Shown: positions 7,049-13,164 of the stretch, in pieces
Position numbering within the stretch: position 1 is the first letter of the stretch
Layout of the letters: each line of letters begins with the position of its first letter
Assembly: GCA_947311125.1 (NCBI GenBank)
Contig: CAMZKI010000231.1
Location: forward strand, 1-13,164
Source of the DNA: an uncultured Chlorobiota bacterium
Lineage (GTDB): Bacteria; Bacteroidota; Bacteroidia; Bacteroidales; JAADGE01
Reading direction: 5' to 3'
Length of the DNA stretch: 13,164 bases
The notes under the pieces: generated by a model
Databases searched by the model: none
Seen by the model: the letters and a program-made list of their open reading frames with translations, nothing else
What the model was told of the DNA's origin: nothing
Made by a program: the position numbers and the translations under genes

Positions 7049-7621
7049 TTAATCCGAAACTTCCGAATCAACTTTAACTTTTAAGACAAAGTATTTTTTA
7101 TCTTCGTCAGCAGGAAAGAACATATAATCCAACGGATTACCGGTTTTTCTTGTTATATCAATAAGCCCCAAACCGGCACCTCCTTTTCCCGAAATTTTAC
7201 CCTCGCGAAGTTGTTTTTTATACATTGCTTTTAATTCGGCAGGAGTGCAGGCATTAAGCTCGTCTATAGAATTTCTTAATTGTTGCTCCTGTTCGTTATT
7301 AACAACATTTGCAGTAATAATATGATAAGCATCATTTTTTTTACCCAGCATAAAAAGCCCTTTTCCGAAATTAATATCCTGAAACATATTATCAGAATGT
7401 TTAGTCATATTTTGAAGAATTTCAATCATTGAATGATGCAAAGTTCTTTGAACAGAACGCGATTCATTCAAGTTTTCAATATCTTCGCTTGTCAGAGCAG
7501 TAAAAACTTTCGTAATAGTATGATTAAATTTTCCTACATATACCAAAGATATTCCGTGATCTTCAAAACTATCATACAGTAATAATAATGAGCTTAAAAA
7601 AGCTGAATCAAAATCTCTCAT
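7049..7621 (-). CDS. SiaB-family protein kinase (DUF6272, GHKL-type ATPase fold)
   Basis: A 190-residue protein resembling SiaB, the kinase that phosphorylates the anti-anti-sigma-like protein SiaC in the Pseudomonas SiaABCD pathway controlling aggregation and biofilm. A GHKL-like ATP site is visible: an N-box with E67 and N71 in EILQNMTKHS, and a glycine-rich lid KGGAGLGLIDITRKTG at about 146-161. The usual DxGxG of histidine kinases is not seen; the strand is ITANVVNN instead, and there is no phospho-acceptor His domain. It is the first gene of a minus-strand cluster with murB and the DUF721 gene. No SiaC (DUF1987) or SiaA-like phosphatase lies in the window. The ATG is preceded by a consensus -7 box. 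The family call is from memory of the motif pattern and gene length. Confidence 0.75.
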   Translation of the reverse strand: MRDFDSAFLSSLLLLYDSFEDHGISLVYVGKFNHTITKVFTALTSEDIENLNESRSVQRTLHHSMIEILQNMTKHSDNMFQDINFGKGLFMLGKKNDAYHIITANVVNNEQEQQLRNSIDELNACTPAELKAMYKKQLREGKISGKGGAGLGLIDITRKTGNPLDYMFFPADEDKKYFVLKVKVDSEVSD

Positions 7622-7646
7622 AATTTTCAGATGTTTATATTTTTCT

Positions 7647-7654
7647 CAAAAATA
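7647..7654 (-). promoter_or_regulatory. -7 promoter element of the SiaB-murB-DUF721 cluster
   Basis: On the minus strand TATTTTTG matches TAnnTTTG and lies 25 nt before the ATG at 7621. No convincing -33 TTG is found at the expected distance. Confidence 0.4.
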
Positions 7655-7686
7655 ATATTTTTTATGTGAAATAAAGCGTAAAACTT

Positions 7687-7694
7687 TATATTTG
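7687..7694 (+). promoter_or_regulatory. -7 promoter element of the dipeptidyl peptidase gene
   Basis: TATATTTG matches TAnnTTTG and ends 29 nt before the ATG at 7724. The -33 region is weak. It is divergent from the SiaB promoter, with the two -7 boxes 32 nt apart. Confidence 0.45.
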
Positions 7695-7723
7695 TTGAAT
7701 AAAATATCAAAATTTATACCGGT

Positions 7724-9922
7724 ATGAGAAAATTTAAAAAAATAAATCTGTTAATAGTCAGTATTTTGTTGGTAAGTAGTGTATTTGCCCAAAATAATTC
7801 TTACAAGAAAATTACGGTTGCCGACTTATGGAAAAATTGGACATTTTGGACAAATTCCGTTTACGGTGTACGTTCAATGAATGACGGAATACATTACACA
7901 ACAAGTGACAGAGTCGGAAACATTTTAAAATACAGCTATAAAACCGGAAAACTGACCGATACTGTTTTCAATGCCGTTGATGCAGAAATAAACCCTGAAG
8001 GATATGATTTTAATTCCGATGAAACCAAAATATTACTTCAAACAAATTACAGGCGTATTTACAGAAGATCTTTCACTGCCGAATATTTTGTTTACGATAT
8101 AAAAACAAGAAAACTGACTCCCGTTTCGGAAAACGGCAAACAACAAATTGCAAGTTTTTCTCCCGATGCTGAAAAAGTAGCGTTTATACGAAAAAATAAC
8201 ATTTACATAAAAGATTTAGAAACCGGTAAAGAAACACAAATTACATTTGACGGAGAATATAATAAAATTATAAACGGAATACCGGATTGGGTTTACGAAG
8301 AAGAATTTGAGTTTAACAAAGCATATGAATGGTCGCCCGACGGTAAAAAGCTCGCATACATCAAATTTAACGAATCAAATGTTAAAATGTTCAGTATGAC
8401 AATGTTTGCCGGAAATAATCCGGAACTCATTAAAAATAAGCTTTATCCGGAATGCCGAAATTTTAAATACCCTAAAGCCGGTGAAGACAACTCTGTTGTC
8501 AGTGTTCACATTTATAATATAGAAACAGAAAAAACAACAAATATTGACATCGGCAAAGAAACAGATATATATATTCCGAGAATAAGAATGACACAAGATG
8601 AAAATACTTTAGCCGTATTCAGACTTAACCGTCTGCAAAATAAGTTTGAATTACTTTTTGCCGATATGAATACAGGAAAATCAAAAGTAATTTATACAGA
8701 AATAAATAAATATTACATTGATGAAAATGATTTCGACAACCTGCAATTTCTTGACGATGGCAAGCACTTCGTAATGACAAGCGAAAGAGACGGATACCGA
8801 CATTTATATCTTCATGACTTAAACGGAAAGCAAGTAAAACAGTTGACTTCCGGAAGTTGGGAAGTTACTGATTTTTACGGTTATGATAATATTACTCATT
8901 TTTTTTATTATCAATCAAATGAAGAATCCCCGTTAAACAGAGGTGTTTACAAAGTAAGCATTAAGGGGAAAAAAGAAAAACTGTCTGAATCCGGAGGAAC
9001 AAACAGAGCAGAATTCAGTAAAAATTTCAAATACTACATAAATTATTTTTCAAATGCTGAAACTCCTAATTTTGTAACTCTGCATAACGCAAAAGGAAAG
9101 CTTATAAGAATTTTACTTGATAATAAAAACATTAAAGAACTTGTTGAAGAATACGGCGGTATTAATAAAGAATTTTTCAAATTTAAAACATCAGAAAATA
9201 CAGAACTTAATGCCTGGATTATAAAACCTCCGAATTTTGACAATACTAAAAAATATCCGGTAATAATAACACAATACAGCGGACCAGGCTCTCAACAAGT
9301 ACTGAACAGGTGGAGTTTCGGATGGGATAATTTACTGGCACAACAAGGAATAATTATGGTCTGTGTCGATCCGCGGGGAACAGGCGGAAGAGGTGAAGAG
9401 TTTAAAAAGCAAACATATTTGCAACTCGGAAAGTTAGAAACAATCGACCTTATAGAAACAGCAAAATACCTGCAAAAGCAAAGTTATATAAATTCAAACA
9501 AAATAGGTATTTGGGGCTGGAGCTACGGAGGTTTTACAACATCTCTGTGTATGACAAAAGGAGCAGATTATTTTTCTGCAGGAATTGCCGTAGCACCTGT
9601 TACAAATTGGCGATATTATGATAATATTTATACTGAACGTTTTATGCGTACCCCGCAAGAAAATCCGGACGGATACGATAACAATTCGCCGATAAATTTT
9701 GCAGACAAACTGAAAGGAGATTTTCTTCTTGTTCACGGAACCGGAGATGACAACGTTCATTGGCAAAATTCCGCTGAATTTTCGGAAGCATTAGTGCAGG
9801 CAAACAAACAATTTAACGAATTTTTTTATATTAACCGCAATCACAGCATATACGGAGGCAATACAAGATACCATCTTTACACAATGATGCTTAACTTTTG
9901 GAAAAAACATTTGCTTAATTAA
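7724..9922 (+). CDS. Secreted dipeptidyl peptidase IV (S9B prolyl oligopeptidase family)
   Basis: Releases Xaa-Pro or Xaa-Ala dipeptides from peptide N-termini. Residues 1-22 are a Sec signal peptide (basic MRKFKK, hydrophobic core, VFA before Q23); no lipobox Cys is present, so the product is periplasmic or exported. An eight-bladed DPPIV_N propeller (about 80-450) carries the substrate N-terminus-binding glutamates in DWVYEEEF (E192-E194), matching human DPP4 Glu205/Glu206. The C-terminal alpha/beta hydrolase has the triad S600 in GWSYGGF, D675 in HGTGDDNVH and H707 in NRNHSIYGG. The length of 732 residues is normal for bacterial DPPIV (Porphyromonas enzyme about 720). All catalytic residues are intact. 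It probably serves peptide nutrition, as in asaccharolytic Bacteroidota; that role is inferred. It is monocistronic, with its own -7 box and a tRNA gene following. Confidence 0.95.
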   Translation: MRKFKKINLLIVSILLVSSVFAQNNSYKKITVADLWKNWTFWTNSVYGVRSMNDGIHYTTSDRVGNILKYSYKTGKLTDTVFNAVDAEINPEGYDFNSDETKILLQTNYRRIYRRSFTAEYFVYDIKTRKLTPVSENGKQQIASFSPDAEKVAFIRKNNIYIKDLETGKETQITFDGEYNKIINGIPDWVYEEEFEFNKAYEWSPDGKKLAYIKFNESNVKMFSMTMFAGNNPELIKNKLYPECRNFKYPKAGEDNSVVSVHIYNIETEKTTNIDIGKETDIYIPRIRMTQDENTLAVFRLNRLQNKFELLFADMNTGKSKVIYTEINKYYIDENDFDNLQFLDDGKHFVMTSERDGYRHLYLHDLNGKQVKQLTSGSWEVTDFYGYDNITHFFYYQSNEESPLNRGVYKVSIKGKKEKLSESGGTNRAEFSKNFKYYINYFSNAETPNFVTLHNAKGKLIRILLDNKNIKELVEEYGGINKEFFKFKTSENTELNAWIIKPPNFDNTKKYPVIITQYSGPGSQQVLNRWSFGWDNLLAQQGIIMVCVDPRGTGGRGEEFKKQTYLQLGKLETIDLIETAKYLQKQSYINSNKIGIWGWSYGGFTTSLCMTKGADYFSAGIAVAPVTNWRYYDNIYTERFMRTPQENPDGYDNNSPINFADKLKGDFLLVHGTGDDNVHWQNSAEFSEALVQANKQFNEFFYINRNHSIYGGNTRYHLYTMMLNFWKKHLLN

Positions 9923-9939
9923 AGTTTTTTATATTTTTG
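9911..9939 (+). promoter_or_regulatory. Bacteroidota-type promoter of tRNA-Leu
   Basis: TTG (9911-9913) and TATTTTTG (9932-9939, matching TAnnTTTG) are separated by 18 nt. The -7 box ends 13 nt before the tRNA 5' end. The -33 box lies inside the last codons of the peptidase gene. This is the best complete promoter in the window. Confidence 0.7.
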
Positions 9940-9952
9940 CAGTCCCGAATAA

Positions 9953-10036
9953 GCCCGGATGGCGAAATTGGCAGACGCGCATGATTCAGGTTCATGTGTC
10001 CTTTTGGACTTGCAGGTTCGATTCCTGTTCCGGGCA
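9953..10036 (+). tRNA. tRNA-Leu (CAG anticodon)
   Basis: The sequence folds as a class II tRNA. The acceptor stem GCCCGGA (9953-9959) pairs with TCCGGGC (10029-10035), followed by discriminator A10036. The anticodon stem CATGA/TCATG (9980-9984 with 9992-9996) closes the loop TTCAGGT, with anticodon CAG at 9987-9989. The long variable arm has a GTCC/GGAC stem around TTTT. The T arm is CAGG-TTCGATT-CCTG. The genome encodes CC but not the final A of the CCA end (accg follows), so the end is completed by the CCA-adding enzyme. It reads CUG leucine codons. Confidence 0.97.
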
Positions 10037-10039
10037 CCG

Positions 10040-10071
10040 AGACACTCCTCTTCACAAGGAGTGTCTTTTTT
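10040..10071 (+). terminator. Intrinsic terminator after tRNA-Leu
   Basis: A perfect 10-bp stem AGACACTCCT / AGGAGTGTCT (10040-10049 with 10057-10066) with a 7-nt loop is followed directly by a T run. It begins four bases after the tRNA discriminator base, so it ends the tRNA transcript. Confidence 0.92.
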
Positions 10072-10123
10072 ATTTCCTTTTCGGTATAATCACAAACAGT
10101 TTTAAAAATTAAAAATAAATTAT

Positions 10124-10152
10124 AAATTTACACAATAAAACAAAAATTTACA
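10124..10152 (+). repeat. Pair of AAATTTACA direct repeats upstream of the hybrid kinase
   Basis: AAATTTACA occurs at 10124-10132 and 10144-10152, start to start 20 nt, about two helical turns. The first copy sits in TAAATTTACA, which differs from the -7 consensus TAnnTTTG only at its last base. They could be an operator or a weak promoter; in DNA this AT-rich, chance is a serious alternative. Confidence 0.3.
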
Positions 10153-10186
10153 TCTGTCTTTAAGTACTAAATTTTAATAAACTGTT

Positions 10187-13006
10187 ATGACCATAAAAAA
10201 AAACAAACACTCTAATGATAATAAATTTGAAAGTTTCTTCAGAAATAATAAAGCTGTAATGCTTGAAATTGATACAGAAACAAAACAAATTACAGATGCT
10301 AACGATTCGGCTGTAAAATTCTACGGTTACCCGAAAAAAATTCTGCTTAAAAAAAAGATTAGCGATATCAATACTCTGTCTGCCGAAGAAACAGACAGCA
10401 AGATGAACGAAGCCGTAAAAAATAAATCCGTTCTTTTTGAATTTGAACACAGACTTGCAAGCGGTGAAATAAAAAATGTTGAAGTTTACGGTTCTCCTTT
10501 TTCTCATAACAATAAAAAATATATGTATTTAACCGTTTTGGACATAACGGAAAGAAAAAAAATTGAGAAGAAACTCAAAGAGCAAAACGAAGAATATGCA
10601 AGCCTTAACGAAGAATATTTTGCAAGTAACGAAGAACTGACAGAAAAAAACAAAGAATATGAAGCTCTTTACGAAGAATATAAATCTCAGAACGAGAATC
10701 TGGAAAAAGCTTTAAAAGAAGCAGAAGAAAACGAAATTAAATTTAAAAGCCTGTTCGACGGTGCTTCAGTAGGAATTCTAATTGCTGATACAGAAAAACG
10801 GAAATTTAGTTTTGCTAATCCTAAAATCTGTGAGATGCTGGATTATAGTGAAAAAGAGCTGAAAAATATGTCTGTCGAAGACATTCATCCTAAAGAATCA
10901 CTCAATAATGTCATCGCAGAGTTTAACGCACAAGCCGAAAAGAAAAAAGATTTGGCAGAAAATATTCCGTGCAAAAGAAAAGACGGCAGTATATTTTATG
11001 CTGATATTAATACAACCTCACTGTTTATAAACAAAAAAAAGTATAATGTAGGTTTCTTTACGGATATTACTGAAAGAAATGCTTACCAGGCAGAGCTTAA
11101 AAAACAAAATCATAATCTCAGAACAATTACCGAAATTGAGAAAATAGGCATTTTTGACTATGATCTGAAAACAGACAAGGCTACATGGAATGACGAAAAA
11201 TTTAATATATTCGGAATACCCAAAAAAAATCCGGTTACTTATGAAACCTGGAGAAAAGCTCTGCATCCTGACGATGCTGAAAGAGTAACTGAGCAATTAG
11301 CAAAAATAATAGAGGATAAAACTACCGAATATACTAATTTCAGGATTATAAGACATAACGACGGCAAAATCAGGCATATAAAAGCATCAGCTACCGTCAT
11401 TACGGATAACAACGAAAACCCCGTTAATGTAATAGGCGTGGCAATAGACATTACGAAAAAGAGAGAAGCAGAACTAGAACTAATTGCAGCTAAAGAAAAA
11501 GCCGAAGAAAATGAAGAAAAGTTCAAAAGTATTTTCGATTTTTCTCCGCAACCTATATCAATTACTGATTTATCAGGAACCATAATAGAAGCCAACAATA
11601 AACTTTGTGAAATTTCCGGATACACAAAAGACGAACTTATAGGGAATAAGGTTACGGATTTAGGATTTTACTCAACTGATGACAGAGCAAAGTTCCTTGA
11701 CAGTTTTAAAGACACAGGCAGAGCCGAAAACTTAGAATTTACTTTTTTTTCAAAAACCGGAAAAAAAATAGATACTCTTATGAATGCAACATTCATAAAA
11801 ATTAAAGGCAATCAATATATCCTCTCAATGGTAACCGATATATCAAAACGTAAAAAAGCCGAACAAGAAATCTTGAAAGCAAAAGAAAAAGCAGAAGAGA
11901 GCGACAGGCTTAAAACTGAGTTTTTAAATAATATGTCGCACGAAATAAGAACGCCTATGAACGGAATATTAGGTTTCTCGGAATTTTTATCCGACCCTGA
12001 CTTGACACCCGAAAAAAGAAAAAATTACATAAACATTATTCAAAACAGCGGAAAACAGTTAATGCGCATTATTGACGACATTCTTGAAATATCAAAACTC
12101 GGAACAAAGCAGGTAAAACCCGTAAAAGAAAAAGTTTGCTTAAACGATTTATTATTGGATTTATTTTCAATATTTGACATAAAAGCCAAAGAAAACAAAA
12201 CACCTCTTTATTTGAAAAAAGGATTATCTGATAAAGAAAGTACAATTTACACAGACAGTTCAAAACTAACCAAAATTTTAAGTAACCTACTCGAAAACGC
12301 ACTTAAATTTACAAAAAAAGGACACATAGAATTTGGTTATACTCTTAAAAACAAAGAAATAGAACTTTATGTTAAAGATACCGGCATAGGTATAAGACCT
12401 GAAAAGCAAGATATAATATTTGAGCGTTTCTCCCAAGAAGAAAAAAATATATCAATACATGCAGGAGGATTAGGTCTCGGCTTATCAATAGCAAAAGAGA
12501 ACACTGAACTTCTCGGAGGAAAAATTCATTTAAAATCAGAAAAAGGGAAAGGTTCTGTTTTTTACGTTACAATACCTTACAAACCTTCTTATATTGAGAA
12601 CTTAAACAACCGTTCTGTAAAAACATCTCCGAAAAAACATAATACCATTTTAATTGTTGAAGACGAGGAAGTTAACTATATTTACATAGAAACTTTATTA
12701 GAATATTTTGCAGAAAACATTAAACCCGTACACGCAAAAAACGGACAAGAAGCCGTTAATATTTATAAACAAAGAAGTGATATAGATTTTATTCTTATGG
12801 ATTTAAAAATGCCCGTAATGGACGGCTATGAGGCAACAAAACAAATAAAAAAAATAAATCCCGATGTCCCTGTTATAGCACAAACGGCATATTCAACCGC
12901 TGAAGAAAAAGCAAAAGCACTAACGGCAGGTTGCGATGATTTTATTTCAAAACCTATAAGTAAAGAAATTTTCAGTAAAATTATTGATAAATATAAAGCA
13001 AATTAA
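10187..13006 (+). CDS. Cytosolic hybrid histidine kinase with four PAS domains and a receiver
   Basis: A 939-residue sensor kinase. Four PAS domains lie at about 14-122, 184-298, 310-425 and 443-555, each closed by a DITxR/K-type end (VLDITERKK, FFTDITERN, AIDITKKRE, VTDISKRKK). Between PAS1 and PAS2 is a Glu-rich coiled coil (about 120-180) with repeated NEEY/KEYE motifs. HisKA has the phospho-acceptor H585 in MSHEIRTPMNG. The HATPase domain has N-box NLLENALKF (about 699-707), G1 DTGIGI (about 731), F-box IFERFSQ and G2 GGLGLGLSIAKE (about 760). The C-terminal receiver (about 818-936) has the acidic pocket EDEE, phospho-acceptor D872 in LMDLKMP and K922 in SKPI. There are no transmembrane helices or signal peptide, so it senses an intracellular signal, unknown. 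No DNA-binding partner is adjacent. The ATG at 10187 follows the tRNA terminator by about 115 nt; no Shine-Dalgarno sequence or exact TAnnTTTG is seen. Confidence 0.95.
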   Translation: MTIKKNKHSNDNKFESFFRNNKAVMLEIDTETKQITDANDSAVKFYGYPKKILLKKKISDINTLSAEETDSKMNEAVKNKSVLFEFEHRLASGEIKNVEVYGSPFSHNNKKYMYLTVLDITERKKIEKKLKEQNEEYASLNEEYFASNEELTEKNKEYEALYEEYKSQNENLEKALKEAEENEIKFKSLFDGASVGILIADTEKRKFSFANPKICEMLDYSEKELKNMSVEDIHPKESLNNVIAEFNAQAEKKKDLAENIPCKRKDGSIFYADINTTSLFINKKKYNVGFFTDITERNAYQAELKKQNHNLRTITEIEKIGIFDYDLKTDKATWNDEKFNIFGIPKKNPVTYETWRKALHPDDAERVTEQLAKIIEDKTTEYTNFRIIRHNDGKIRHIKASATVITDNNENPVNVIGVAIDITKKREAELELIAAKEKAEENEEKFKSIFDFSPQPISITDLSGTIIEANNKLCEISGYTKDELIGNKVTDLGFYSTDDRAKFLDSFKDTGRAENLEFTFFSKTGKKIDTLMNATFIKIKGNQYILSMVTDISKRKKAEQEILKAKEKAEESDRLKTEFLNNMSHEIRTPMNGILGFSEFLSDPDLTPEKRKNYINIIQNSGKQLMRIIDDILEISKLGTKQVKPVKEKVCLNDLLLDLFSIFDIKAKENKTPLYLKKGLSDKESTIYTDSSKLTKILSNLLENALKFTKKGHIEFGYTLKNKEIELYVKDTGIGIRPEKQDIIFERFSQEEKNISIHAGGLGLGLSIAKENTELLGGKIHLKSEKGKGSVFYVTIPYKPSYIENLNNRSVKTSPKKHNTILIVEDEEVNYIYIETLLEYFAENIKPVHAKNGQEAVNIYKQRSDIDFILMDLKMPVMDGYEATKQIKKINPDVPVIAQTAYSTAEEKAKALTAGCDDFISKPISKEIFSKIIDKYKAN

Positions 13007-13148
13007 TTGTATATATTTATGTTCTGCTCAGCAAGCCGATAAAAAGATACAGTATTATGAAAAAATGCAGGAACAGATAAAAACCGGATAAAAACAGTGT
13101 TAAATATTATAGTGAAATATCTTTATATTTTTCATAACTTTTATTTTT

Positions 13149-13164
13149 TTTGTAAATTTACAAA
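13149..13164. repeat. 16-bp perfect palindrome at the right edge
   Basis: TTTGTAAATTTACAAA is its own reverse complement and reaches the last base of the window, so it may be longer. It contains the same AAATTTACA found twice upstream of the hybrid kinase. It may be an operator for the next gene, which is not visible. The rest of 13007-13148 shows no supported gene or hairpin terminator. Confidence 0.4.

Noticed and set aside
9953..10071. tRNA-Leu as a possible integration site for a mobile element
   Set aside because: No integrase, no repeated tRNA 3' end, and the region downstream is a terminator followed by an ordinary kinase gene.
10160..10507. 115-residue open frame antisense to the start of the hybrid kinase
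   Set aside because: Low-complexity Phe/Cys/Ile-rich translation fully opposite a clear PAS domain; a shadow of the AT-rich coding strand.
11239..11625. 128-residue open frame antisense to the kinase PAS3-PAS4 region
   Set aside because: Ser/Leu-rich shadow with no recognisable domain, opposite well-conserved PAS sequence.
1..13164. CRISPR array, insertion sequence, toxin-antitoxin or phage defence system
   Set aside because: No spaced repeats, transposase, terminal inverted repeats or recognisable defence domains on either strand.

Overview
The window looks like chromosomal DNA from a low-GC member of the Bacteroidota, probably an uncultured relative of the Bacteroidales/Marinilabiliales. 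This rests on gene content: a ComEC whose C-terminus lacks a metallo-beta-lactamase motif, a fused FeoAB with a FeoB-associated Cys-rich protein, a secreted S9B dipeptidyl peptidase, a SiaB-type kinase and a large PAS hybrid histidine kinase. Starts also lack Shine-Dalgarno sequences, and several are preceded by the Bacteroidota -7 element TAnnTTTG. The lineage is inferred; no rRNA is present.

Layout. Positions 2-1027 hold the 3' part of comEC (+), running in from the left edge. It converges on a SAM-dependent methyltransferase (1056-1862, -) that resembles mycobacterial phthiotriol methyltransferases. Next comes a ferrous-iron uptake operon on the minus strand: feoAB (2162-4642) followed by a short FeoB-associated Cys-rich membrane protein (1966-2151). 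A divergent promoter region (about 4643-4780) separates feoAB from an unrecognised 296-residue protein with a Phe-punctuated Asp/Glu tail (4781-5671, +). That gene converges, with a 4-nt gap, on a minus-strand cluster read in the order SiaB-like kinase (7049-7621), murB (6014-7039) and DUF721/DciA-like protein (5676-5966). A second divergent promoter region leads to a secreted dipeptidyl peptidase IV (7724-9922, +). After it come a tRNA-Leu(CAG) with its own promoter and a strong intrinsic terminator (9953-10071), then a 939-residue cytosolic hybrid histidine kinase with four PAS domains (10187-13006, +). The last 158 bases hold no clear gene.

Most genes are housekeeping or common accessory functions: DNA uptake, iron import, peptidoglycan precursor synthesis, peptide degradation and signalling. 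I see no mobile element, CRISPR array, phage or defence system. The items most worth checking are a Thr/Ser-to-Pro change in the FeoB G1 (P-loop) motif, an SSB-like acidic tail built from a 30-bp tandem repeat, a SiaB kinase with no SiaC partner next to it, and a mycobacterial-type methyltransferase beside the iron operon.
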